A DNA stretch of 64,000 nucleotides. Origin: Stenotrophomonas maltophilia. Its GTDB lineage: Bacteria > Pseudomonadota > Gammaproteobacteria > Xanthomonadales > Xanthomonadaceae. Each line of letters begins with the position of its first letter. Position 1 is the stretch's first letter. This document shows positions 1-8,600 of the stretch, piece by piece. The translations under genes were made by a program, and so were the position numbers. The stretch spans positions 4,667,001-4,731,000 of the forward strand of contig NZ_CP090423.1 of the NCBI RefSeq assembly GCF_023518235.1, in the 5' to 3' direction. The notes beneath the pieces are model-generated. The model was not told where the DNA came from. It saw only the letters and a list, made by a program, of their open reading frames with translations, and ran no database searches.

Positions 1-1
1 A

Positions 2-145
2 GGCGTGCCGGTGGAAATGCACCTGTTCGCCCGTGGCGGCCACGCTTTCGGCCTGCGCCTGAAGAATGCTCCGGTCGCAGCATGGCCGCAGCTGGCCGAG
101 CGCTGGATGCGGGACATCGGCATGCTGCCGGAACAGGCACCGTAG
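2..145 (+). CDS. alpha/beta hydrolase, C-terminal fragment
   Basis: The window opens inside this gene; 47 codons and the stop are visible. The text VEMHLFARGGHAFGLR, then a tryptophan-rich end (AAWPQLAERWMRDIG), matches the last strand and helix of COG0657-type alpha/beta hydrolases (acetyl-xylan-esterase or lipase-like), where the His of GGHAFG is the catalytic-triad histidine. The catalytic serine would lie outside the window. The TAG stop is part of the GTAG end of a palindromic repeat that begins here. The family call rests on the tail only, so the substrate cannot be stated. Confidence 0.6.
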   Translation, partial: GVPVEMHLFARGGHAFGLRLKNAPVAAWPQLAERWMRDIGMLPEQAP

Positions 146-237
146 CGTCGAGCTTGCTCGACTTCTTTGCCGCGATCCATCCGTCGAGCAAGCTCGACGC
201 TACGATTCGCATGCGGCCGCCACACGCTCGACGCTAC
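142..237. repeat. SMAG-type GTAG palindromic repeats, inverted pair plus a partial copy
   Basis: A GTAGCGTCGAGCTTGCTCGAC unit at 142-162 is followed by its exact inverse at 183-203, and a partial inverse unit ends at 237. GTAG-bounded palindromes of this kind fit the SMAG family known from S. maltophilia. The repeats separate two convergent genes and each outer GTAG supplies a TAG stop codon, one per strand. The pair could fold into a long hairpin and act as a terminator or RNA stabiliser. Confidence 0.85.
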
Positions 238-1655
238 GGGGTCAGGGTGCCCTTGGCATATGCCATCAGCGTGGCGATCGCCACCAGCACGATGGCGCCG
301 AACAGCACCCACTCCCAGCGCGTGAACACCGGCTCGCCGCGCTGGCGCCGGGTCAGCGCGAACAGTACGACGCCGGGGACGTACAGCAGCACCGACAGCA
401 GCAGGTTGTCCAGGCCGCCGGCGTACACCAGCCACAGCGCATAGGCGCTGGCCAGCAGCGCGACCATGAAGTCGCGCCAACGCACGCCCGGCTCACCGGC
501 GTAGGCCTGCCCGCGCCAGGCCAGCTGCACGGCGAAGGCGGCGGACAGGAAATAGGGCACCAGGCTCATCGAGGCGGCCAGCAGCACCAGGCCGGTATAG
601 CTTCCCGCATTGAACAGCACCAGCAGCAGGAACAGCTGGATCAGCCCGTTGCTCAGCCACAACGCATTGGCAGGCACGCCGCGCGCATTCTCGCGCCCCA
701 GGAAGGCCGGCATGGTGCCGTCGCCAGCGGCGGCATACAGCACTTCGGCGCACAGCAGCACCCAGGCCAGCAGCGCGCCCAGCACCGAAATGATCGAACC
801 GGCGATGATCACCGTCGCGCCCCATTCGCCGACGATGGCGCGCAGCACGTAGGCCATCGACGGGTTGGGCAGCCCGGCCAGTTCGGCCTGCGACAGCACG
901 CCCATCGACAACAGGCTGACCAGGACCAGCAGCAGCCAGACGCCGAGGAAGCCGATCACCGTGGCACGGCCGACGTCGGCGCGGCGCGCCGCGCGGCGCG
1001 AATAGATGCTGGCGCCTTCGATGCCGATGAACACCCACACGGTGACCAGCATCATGCCGCGCAGTTGCTGGCCGAGGTCGCCGAGTGCAGGCGTGCCGAA
1101 GAAATCGGCACGGAATACTTCCATGCGGAACGCGCCGGCGGCCAGCACCAGGAACAACGCGATCGGCAGCAGCTTGGCCACGGTCACCAGGCCGTTGATG
1201 ATGGCGGCGGTGCGCAGGCCGCGCAGCACCAGCAGGTGCACGGTCCACAGCAGCACCGACGACGCAGCTACCGCAGCGGTCGTGTTGCCTTCGCCGAAGA
1301 CCGGCAGGAAATGGCCCAGCCCGCTGAAGATCAGCACGAAGAAGCTGGCGTTGCCCAGCACCGAAGCCACCCAGTAGCCCCAGGCCGCGGAAAAGCCGAT
1401 GTAGTTGCCGAAGCCCTCACGGGCGTAGGCATAGATGCCGGTGTCCAGGTCCGGACGGCGGTTGGCCAGGGCCTGGAACACGAAAGCCAGCATCAGCATG
1501 CCGGCACCGCTAAGCGCCCAGCCGATCATCGCAGCGGCCGGGCCGGCACTGCGGGCCACGTTCTGTGGCAGCGAGAAGATGCCCGCACCCACCATCGAAC
1601 CCACTACCAGTGCGGTCAGTGCGGCCAGGCCGAGACGTTGGGTGGAAGCGGGCAT
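234..1655 (-). CDS. arcD: basic amino acid antiporter, ArcD-like (APC superfamily)
   Basis: About 473 residues with roughly twelve hydrophobic segments, opening with the APC-superfamily signature GSMVGAGIFSLPQNVA at the first membrane segment. Family members of this length exchange arginine, lysine or ornithine, or related amines, across the inner membrane; the exact substrate is inferred. The ATG at 1655 is preceded by CGGAG at a suitable distance and gives the usual family length; two in-frame ATGs further upstream (1682 and 1685) lack a good ribosome binding site. The stop codon TAG is taken from the end of a palindromic repeat. The gene converges with the hydrolase before it and has no arginine deiminase genes visible beside it. 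Confidence 0.8.
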   Translation of the reverse strand: MPASTQRLGLAALTALVVGSMVGAGIFSLPQNVARSAGPAAAMIGWALSGAGMLMLAFVFQALANRRPDLDTGIYAYAREGFGNYIGFSAAWGYWVASVLGNASFFVLIFSGLGHFLPVFGEGNTTAAVAASSVLLWTVHLLVLRGLRTAAIINGLVTVAKLLPIALFLVLAAGAFRMEVFRADFFGTPALGDLGQQLRGMMLVTVWVFIGIEGASIYSRRAARRADVGRATVIGFLGVWLLLVLVSLLSMGVLSQAELAGLPNPSMAYVLRAIVGEWGATVIIAGSIISVLGALLAWVLLCAEVLYAAAGDGTMPAFLGRENARGVPANALWLSNGLIQLFLLLVLFNAGSYTGLVLLAASMSLVPYFLSAAFAVQLAWRGQAYAGEPGVRWRDFMVALLASAYALWLVYAGGLDNLLLSVLLYVPGVVLFALTRRQRGEPVFTRWEWVLFGAIVLVAIATLMAYAKGTLTP

Positions 1656-1705
1656 GGGCGCAGCTCCGGTCAGGGACTGCATCATCGCTGTTGCCGCGTG
1701 TGTAC

Positions 1706-1738
1706 AAAAGCAAAGGCCCGGGGATGAACCCGGGCCTC
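1706..1738 (-). terminator. intrinsic terminator of the first TonB-dependent receptor
   Basis: Read on the minus strand, a GGCCCGGGTTCATCCCCGGGCC-type stem-loop is followed by TTTGCTTTT. It lies just after the receptor stop codon at 1762. Confidence 0.8.
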
Positions 1739-1761
1739 TGCAGGTGACGCGCCGCGATGGA

Positions 1762-4557
1762 TCAGCGGAAGGTGTACTTGGCGCCCACGGTGAAGTAACG
1801 GCCCAGTGCACCGGAGAAGTGCATCGGGTTGTAGTTCACGCCGCCGTAGGTGGTCGGATCGAGCGGTGCGATGCGGTCGAACACGTTGGCCACCGAGGCA
1901 TTGAGCTCGAAGGCGTCGGTGATGTTCCAGCGGCCGGACAGATCGAAGGTGGTGAACGAAGAGATCTTCGTCACCGGCGTGCCGTCCTCATAGAACGCCT
2001 GGTAGTCGCCGCCACGCTTGTCGGTGTTGTCCATCTTGCTGATGTAGTTGGCAACACCGCTCACGCTCCACGCACCCTGCTTCCAGGTGGTGCCGAAGTT
2101 GATCTTGTCCTTCGGCGTACCGATGCAGTTGGTCACGTCGCAGTTGCCGTGCGTGCCGGCATAGTCAACGGTCTCACCGCCTTCGGTGCGCTCGAACTTC
2201 AGGATGTGGCTCCACTGCAGGTCCAGCTCCAGCTGGCCCGGGCCCATATCGAAGGTCTGGCGGATATCGGTATCGATACCGCGGACCCGCGACGAACTGG
2301 CGTTCACATAGCCGGTGTTGACGGCCAGGATGCTGCCGGAGTTGGGCACGCCACCGATGTTGTTGGAGTCGCGCAGCACGTTGCCGGCGAGGATGGCGGC
2401 TGCGGTGTTGCCCTGCACGATCTCGTTGGTGCGCTTGATCTGCCAGGCATCGACGGTCATCGAGGTGGTCGAGGTCGGCTGCAGCACCAGGCCCACCGAG
2501 TAGCTCTTGGACTCTTCCGGCTTCAGGTCCTTGTTCGGGCGGGTGATGATCGCGATCGAGCGCGGGGTGCACTCGTCGGCACTGATGGCGCAGCGCACCG
2601 GATCGCGGGCGTTGGAGAAGGCAGCCAGGCCACCGTCACCGTTCTCGGCCGGGTTCGGCGCGCGGAAGCCTTCGGCATAGCTGGCGCGCAGTGCGATCCA
2701 GTCGGCCGGCGTCCACTTCACGCCCAGCTTCGGCGTGGCCTTGCCTTCACCACTTTCGTACTTGTCGTAACGCACCGCGCCGGACAGTTCCAGCTGTTCC
2801 AGCACTGGCGCGGACAACTCGACGTAGCCGGCGTACACGTTCTGGGTGCCGTCGTAGGCCGAGTAGCCCAGGCCGATGATGTCACCCTGGTCGGTGTAGG
2901 TCTGCGGGGTCAGGCTGTTGCTGGTCTTGCGCCACTCGGTACCGATGGCCAGGCCCAGCGGGCCACCCTTGAGGTCGGCCAAGCTGCGCGACACGGTGAA
3001 GTCGAACATGTCCAGGCTGGACTTGGCGCGCGCGCTGATGGTCGGCGAGATGTAGTCGTACAGTGCCTGCGAGTTCAGGTTGGCGTTGTCGCCGATGCGC
3101 CAGGTACCGCCGGCGCAGTTCGGGTTGCCCAGCGCGCACAGCACCGAGCTGTAACGCAGGAAGCCGGTGCGCTTGTTGACCAGGTCGGTGCCCGAATGCA
3201 GGTAGGCGGTGTCGTAGCTCCAGTCGCCCCAGTTGCCCTTGGCACCCACCAGGAAGCGGTTGAACTCGTTGGTGTTGTCGGTCACGCGCGGGCCGACGTC
3301 CCACGCGCTGTAGCGCAGGCGCGCCGCATACGGCAGCGGGTTGTCCGGATGCCCGGCATAGAGCATCGTCGCGCCGTCACCGCTGCTGGCGTTTCTCGGA
3401 CCGCCGGGGAAGCCCCAGCCACCGGACACGCTGGAAGGGGTGTTGCTGAAGATGGTTTCCTTCTTCGAGTAGCCGATCTCGGTGTAGATCTCGCCGCCTT
3501 CGCCGAAGGCGAACGTGGCGCGGCCGAACACGTTGATGTACTTCTCTTCCGGGGTCAGGTCGCGATACTGCTGCGCCGGATCCCACAGGCAGCCCTGCGC
3601 CGCCGAAGAGGCTTCGGTCTGGCCCGGGATGGTGCTCAGGTTGGCGCAGCCCGGCAGGGCGACCAGGTGCGGCGACGGCGCATCATTGTTGAACACCGAG
3701 CCGTTCGGGCCGACGCCGCCGTTGGTGCGGCCGCTGAGGTAGGCGCCGCCAAGGAACTGCGCGTCGGTGGCGTCATAGCCCCACTGGCGCGTGTCGCCGG
3801 TGCCGATCCACTTGCGGTTCTTGCGGTCGCTGATCTTGATCGCGTCGGACTTGCCGACATCCAGGCTGAAGAATGCGTTCCAGCCATCCTTGGACAGGTC
3901 ACCGGTACCGGCGGTCAGCGTGGCCTTCTTGGTATCGCCGTCGCTGTCGCCGGACAGGCCGTAGGACGCGCGCAGGATCGCGCCTTCGAAGTCGGTGCGC
4001 AGGATGATGTTGACCACGCCGGCGATGGCATCGGAGCCGTAGATCGCCGAAGCGCCGTCCTTCAGCACTTCCACGCGCTCGACGGCATCAAGCGGAATGG
4101 TACTGAGGTCGGTGAACACCTTCTGGCCGTCGTCGGCCAGGCCGTAGGTCGCCATGCGGCGGCCATTCAGCAGCACCAGCGTCGAGCCGGCACCGAGGCC
4201 GCGCAGCGAGATGCCGGCGCCGCCACCGGCGAAGCCGTTGCCGAAGGTCTTGGGAATGGAGCCGGCGCCATCGGCGGTGATCGTCTGCAGGTACTCGGCC
4301 AGGGTGGTCTTGCCACTGCGGTCGATTTCCTGGCGGCTCACTACCTGCACCGGGGACGGCGTCTCGGTGTTGGTGCGCGGGATGTTGGAGCCGGTGACGG
4401 TGATGCGGTCGAGGTTGGTGGCTTGTTCCTGCGCGAAGGCGGAGGAGGAAGCGACGGCGCCGACCAGCAGCAGGGCGCCGCCGGTGAGGATGTGGGTGAT
4501 GGACGATGCCAGGGTGGTGCGGCGGCGGCTGGCGGGCCGTTGGATCGGGTGTTTCAC
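1762..4557 (-). CDS. TonB-dependent outer membrane receptor
   Basis: A 931-residue receptor with an N-terminal signal peptide (ending near SSSAFAQ), a TonB-box region (DRITVTGSN), a plug domain with VLLNGRR and GSDAIAGVVNIIL, and a C-terminal beta barrel. Receptors of this class import large or scarce nutrients across the outer membrane using TonB energy. The start is GTG at 4557, preceded by AGGAG. An oddity is the last residue: the chain ends Tyr-Thr-Phe-Arg, whereas barrel proteins usually end in the aromatic residue itself. A TonB-like energy transducer lies directly upstream on the same strand, which suggests that the two work together. The ligand is unknown. Confidence 0.9.
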   Translation of the reverse strand: MKHPIQRPASRRRTTLASSITHILTGGALLLVGAVASSSAFAQEQATNLDRITVTGSNIPRTNTETPSPVQVVSRQEIDRSGKTTLAEYLQTITADGAGSIPKTFGNGFAGGGAGISLRGLGAGSTLVLLNGRRMATYGLADDGQKVFTDLSTIPLDAVERVEVLKDGASAIYGSDAIAGVVNIILRTDFEGAILRASYGLSGDSDGDTKKATLTAGTGDLSKDGWNAFFSLDVGKSDAIKISDRKNRKWIGTGDTRQWGYDATDAQFLGGAYLSGRTNGGVGPNGSVFNNDAPSPHLVALPGCANLSTIPGQTEASSAAQGCLWDPAQQYRDLTPEEKYINVFGRATFAFGEGGEIYTEIGYSKKETIFSNTPSSVSGGWGFPGGPRNASSGDGATMLYAGHPDNPLPYAARLRYSAWDVGPRVTDNTNEFNRFLVGAKGNWGDWSYDTAYLHSGTDLVNKRTGFLRYSSVLCALGNPNCAGGTWRIGDNANLNSQALYDYISPTISARAKSSLDMFDFTVSRSLADLKGGPLGLAIGTEWRKTSNSLTPQTYTDQGDIIGLGYSAYDGTQNVYAGYVELSAPVLEQLELSGAVRYDKYESGEGKATPKLGVKWTPADWIALRASYAEGFRAPNPAENGDGGLAAFSNARDPVRCAISADECTPRSIAIITRPNKDLKPEESKSYSVGLVLQPTSTTSMTVDAWQIKRTNEIVQGNTAAAILAGNVLRDSNNIGGVPNSGSILAVNTGYVNASSSRVRGIDTDIRQTFDMGPGQLELDLQWSHILKFERTEGGETVDYAGTHGNCDVTNCIGTPKDKINFGTTWKQGAWSVSGVANYISKMDNTDKRGGDYQAFYEDGTPVTKISSFTTFDLSGRWNITDAFELNASVANVFDRIAPLDPTTYGGVNYNPMHFSGALGRYFTVGAKYTFR

Positions 4558-4714
4558 AGCTTCTCTCCTAACTGGAAAACCGTAGCGTTGAGGGCTGTCG
4601 CCGGATCAGTACCGGGACGCGCCAATCTAGGTTTCCAGCGAGTGACGACGCCGTGAAATTTTGCTTAATCGGTAACATCTGGACGGGAAAGGCCCGCCGC
4701 GCTCGCCGTCGGTT

Positions 4715-4740
4715 GCCGGCCCGGGTCCTGCCGGGCCGGC
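4715..4740 (-). terminator. hairpin after the energy transducer gene
   Basis: A 10-bp perfect stem (GCCGGCCCGG, loop of six) follows the stop of the tonB-like gene. There is no clear U-tract, so termination here is uncertain. Confidence 0.45.
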
Positions 4741-4747
4741 CACCGGG

Positions 4748-5398
4748 TCAGTCGGGCAGGGAGAACTGCACCGGCACCAGGCCGATGGCCGGAACCGCTG
4801 CGCCGTCACGTAGGGCAGGCTCGAAACGCCAGTGCCGCAGCACCTGCTGGCGGGCGGCCTGGTCGAGCGTTCGCGAACCACTGCTGCGCTCGATACTCAC
4901 CGTGACCGGCTGGCCGCGGTCGTCCACCTCCACCCGCAGCAGCACCGTGCCCTGCTCGTGATTGCGCAGGGCCGGGATCGGGTAGGCCGGCGGCGGGGCG
5001 CTGAGGTATTGCAGCTGGGCGCCGGGCATGGGGGGCGAACGGTCGATGGTCAGCGCCTGCGGCACCGGCGCGGATTCGGCGGCGGGGGTGACGATGCCCT
5101 GCGCTTTCTCCAGCGTGGCCGTCGGCGGTGGCAGCAGCGCGGTTTCCCTTGGCACCGTCTGCTGTTTCGGCACCACGTCCACGTGTTGCGGCGGGGTGGG
5201 CGGCGCGGGCGGAGGCGGCAGCTCCCTGGGAATCAACCGCACCGTGGTGTCGTCGCGCGGCAACGCCGTGATGGCCTGGTAGGTGGCCGGGACCAGCAGC
5301 AACAGGAACGCGAGCAGATGCAGGGCGATGGCCGCGCTCCAGGCGGCAACGCGGGCGGGGTCGAAATGCGCGGATGCAACAGGATACGTACGAACCAT
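4748..5398 (-). CDS. tonB: energy transducer TonB family protein
   Basis: A 216-residue protein with one N-terminal membrane segment (ALHLLAFLLLLVP), a proline-rich periplasmic linker (PPPPAPPTPPQ) and a C-terminal TonB domain (PAYPIPALRNHEQGTV through LRHWRFEPA). TonB passes proton-motive energy from ExbBD in the inner membrane to outer membrane receptors. The ATG at 5398 follows GGAGGTGGACC and is preferred over an upstream frame extension. No exbB or exbD is visible nearby, so it probably shares a motor encoded elsewhere. The receptor gene lies downstream on the same strand, about 190 bases away. Genomes of this group usually carry several TonB paralogues, so this may be a dedicated rather than the main copy. 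Confidence 0.85.
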   Translation of the reverse strand: MVRTYPVASAHFDPARVAAWSAAIALHLLAFLLLLVPATYQAITALPRDDTTVRLIPRELPPPPAPPTPPQHVDVVPKQQTVPRETALLPPPTATLEKAQGIVTPAAESAPVPQALTIDRSPPMPGAQLQYLSAPPPAYPIPALRNHEQGTVLLRVEVDDRGQPVTVSIERSSGSRTLDQAARQQVLRHWRFEPALRDGAAVPAIGLVPVQFSLPD

Positions 5399-5526
5399 GG
5401 TCCACCTCCATGCCAGTGACGAAGTCCTCAACGCACCAGGGCCCGTGGCGGGGTTGTCGCACGCGGCTGGCAGTGCATCAGTAGCGCGGCGCAACGGCTA
5501 CTGCCTAGAGGCAGGGTCCGAATCGT

Positions 5527-5592
5527 TGGGCTGGCCTTCAGCCAGCCCCGCCGACAGGCGTGAAAAAGGCGGGCCCGCTGCGGGACCCGCCT
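5527..5592 (-). terminator. intrinsic terminator after the SIMPL-domain gene
   Basis: On the minus strand a strong GGCGGGTCCCGCAGCGGGC-type stem-loop (5566-5592) is followed by TTTTTCAC. A second hairpin, GGGCTGGCcttcaGCCAGCCC, follows at 5527-5548. Confidence 0.8.
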
Positions 5593-5614
5593 CTGTCTAC
5601 AGGCCAGAACGCGA

Positions 5615-6352
5615 TCAGCGCCCCAGTTCGAACACCACGTCCAGATTGACCGAGACGGTGGATTCGCCCGGGGCGACCGGGGTGGCCTTGTCCATCGCCG
5701 CGCCGGCGGCCATGGTGCGCATCATCGGCATCGGGCGATAACCGCCGCCGGCATTCTCGGAGATGCTGACGATGCGGCGCACCTGCAGGCCCAGCGACTT
5801 GGCATAGGTCTGGGCACGGGCCTGGGCCTTCTTCAGCGCGGCCAGGCGGGCCTCGTCATACACCGGTTCGGGCTGGTCGATCTCGAAGCTGGGGCCGTTG
5901 ACCTGGTTGGCGCCCTGTGCGGCCAGTGCGTCGAGCACCTTGCCGAGCTTGGCGATGTCACGCACCTTCAGGCTGACCGTGTTGCTGGCCTGGTAGCCGG
6001 TGATCTTCGGCGCTTCGTTGTCGGCATAGCGGTACTGCGGGTTGAGGCTGACGCCGCTGGTCTGCACGTCGCGCTCGGCGATGCCGGCGGCCTTGATCGC
6101 GGCCAGGACCTTGTCCATCTGCTGGGCATTCTGGCGCATCGCGCTGTTGCCGTCGGCGGCCTGGGTGACCACGCCGGCCGACAGGGTGGCCACGTCCGGC
6201 ACGCGGGTGGCTTCGGCGTTGGCCGAGACGTTCAGCAGGGTGCCTTCGGCCGGGGCGGCGATCGACGGCGACGACGGAGCGGCATGGGCGGTCATCGAGG
6301 TTCCAAGGGCGAGGGACAGGGCAAGCAGCAGCGGGGTGGCGGTCAGGCGCAT
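5615..6352 (-). CDS. SIMPL domain-containing protein (DUF541)
   Basis: A 245-residue protein with a signal peptide (MRLTATPLLLALSLALGTS, cleavage near AHA) followed by one SIMPL/DUF541 domain that fills the rest of the chain (from LLNVSANAEATRVPDVATLS to VNLDVVFELGR). Members include E. coli YggE and BP26 and are periplasmic or outer membrane proteins; some form ring-shaped oligomers or affect oxidative-stress tolerance. No catalytic residues are known. The ATG at 6352 follows AAGGAGATCCC, a near-ideal ribosome binding site. The gene stands alone between two transcription units, with its own terminator. Confidence 0.85.
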   Translation of the reverse strand: MRLTATPLLLALSLALGTSMTAHAAPSSPSIAAPAEGTLLNVSANAEATRVPDVATLSAGVVTQAADGNSAMRQNAQQMDKVLAAIKAAGIAERDVQTSGVSLNPQYRYADNEAPKITGYQASNTVSLKVRDIAKLGKVLDALAAQGANQVNGPSFEIDQPEPVYDEARLAALKKAQARAQTYAKSLGLQVRRIVSISENAGGGYRPMPMMRTMAAGAAMDKATPVAPGESTVSVNLDVVFELGR

Positions 6353-6469
6353 GGGATCTCCTTGTTGTGCGGTGAGGGTGGTGTCGTAGCGATGAACGCG
6401 CTGTGAGCCCGTGCGGGGTTGAACGCATTCCGGAACGGGTTGCCGACGATTCAGGTGGCGGCCTCAGGT

Positions 6470-6475
6470 TATGCT
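6470..6475 (+). promoter_or_regulatory. possible -10 box of maf, leaderless spacing
   Basis: TATGCT ends six bases before the maf ATG, so transcription would begin at or near the start codon. No convincing -35 box is seen. Confidence 0.35.
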
Positions 6476-6481
6476 GTGCCG

Positions 6482-7082
<601 letters not shown>

Positions 7083-7090
<8 letters not shown>

Positions 7091-8570
7091 AGAAATCCTG
7101 GTCAATGTGACCCCGCGCGAGACCCGGGTCGCGGTGATCGAAAATGGCATGCTGCAGGAACTGCACATCGAGCGCGGCTGGCGCCGTGGCGTGGTCGGCA
7201 ACATCTACCGGGGCAAGGTGCAGCGGGTCATGCCCGGCATGCAGGCGGCTTTCGTCGAAGTCGGGTTGGAACGCGCGGCGTTCCTGCACGCCAACGATGT
7301 GGTGCGTCCGGCACCGGTGGCCAGTGCCGATACCGAGAACACCACCCTGCCGCCGCCGGCCAGCGTGCCGATCGTCGAGCTGCTGCGCGACGGCCAGGAC
7401 ATCGTGGTGCAGGTGGTGAAGGACCCGATCGGCACCAAGGGCGCGCGGCTGACCACGCAGATCAGCATTCCCTCGCGCTACATGGTGCTGCTGCCGCAGT
7501 CGAAGGTGGTGGGGGTGTCGGCGCGCATCGAGGATGAAACCGAACGCGCGCGGCTGAAGGCGCTGGTGACCGAACTGTCGGCACAGCACGGTGGCTACGG
7601 CTACATCGTGCGCACCAATGCCGAAGGCCAGCCGGCCGAGGCCATCGCCGAGGACATCGCCTACCTGTCGCGGGTATGGAACGTGGTCGAGCGCCGCGGC
7701 CGCGAAGCGCCGCCGTGCAGCATCATCTATGAAGACCTGAGCCTGCCGCTGCGTTCGGTACGCGACCTGATCCGCAAGGACGTGGACAAGGTGAAGGTCG
7801 ACTCGAAGGAGACCTTCGCCCAGCTGCAGGCCTTCGTTGCCAAGTACATGCCGGTGCTGGCCGAGAAGATCGAGCTGTATTCCGGCGACCGCCCGATCTT
7901 CGACATGTTCGGCGTGGAAGACGAGATCGGCCGCGCGCTGGACAAGCAGGTACCGCTGAAGTCCGGCGGCTACCTGGTGATCGACCAGACCGAGGCGATG
8001 ACCACCATCGATGTGAACACCGGTTCGTTCCTCGGCCAGCGCAATCTGGAAGAGACGGTGTTCCGCACCAACCTGGAAGCGGCACAGGCGGTGGCCCGAC
8101 AGCTGCGCCTGCGCAACCTGGGCGGCATCATCATCATCGACTTCATCGACATGGACGATGCCGAGCATCGCCGCCAGGTGCTGCGTACCCTGGAAAAGGC
8201 GCTGGCCCGCGACCATGCCAAGACCACGGTTTATGACTTCTCGCCGTTGGGCCTGGTGGAGATGACGCGCAAGCGCACGGTCGAAAGCCTGGAGCGCCAG
8301 CTGTCGGAAACCTGCCCGCAGTGCAGCGGCCGTGGCAGCATCAAGACCACCGAGACGGTCACCTACGAGATCTTCCGCGAGATCACCCGTGCGGTGCGCC
8401 AGTTCGATGCGGCGCGCCTGCTGGTGATCGCTTCGAGCAAAGTGGTCGCGCGCATCACCGACGAGGAATCCTCGGCGGTGGCCGAGCTGGAGGAATTCCT
8501 CGGCAAGAGCATCCGCTTCCAGGCGGACGAGCAGTACCTGCAGGAGCAGTTCGATGTCGTTCTGCTCTGA
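7083..8570 (+). CDS. rng: ribonuclease G
   Basis: A 495-residue RNase E/G family endonuclease, close to the 489 residues of E. coli RNase G. An S1 domain lies near the N-terminus ([23 protein letters not shown]), the metal-binding catalytic core contains [12 protein letters not shown] and IIDFIDM, and a zinc-link type CPQCSGRG follows. RNase G trims the 5' end of 16S rRNA and takes part in mRNA decay. The ATG at 7083 is preceded by GGGAGG and overlaps the end of maf. The long C-terminal scaffold of RNase E is absent, which separates it from rne. Confidence 0.95.
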
Positions 8571-8600
8571 TCCTCGCCGGCTGCAGGCCGGCGGTGGCCG

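Noticed and set aside
1435..4656. A 1073-codon plus-strand open frame
   Set aside because: It covers the complement of the TonB-dependent receptor and has low-complexity, Val/Gly/Ala-rich text with no domain.
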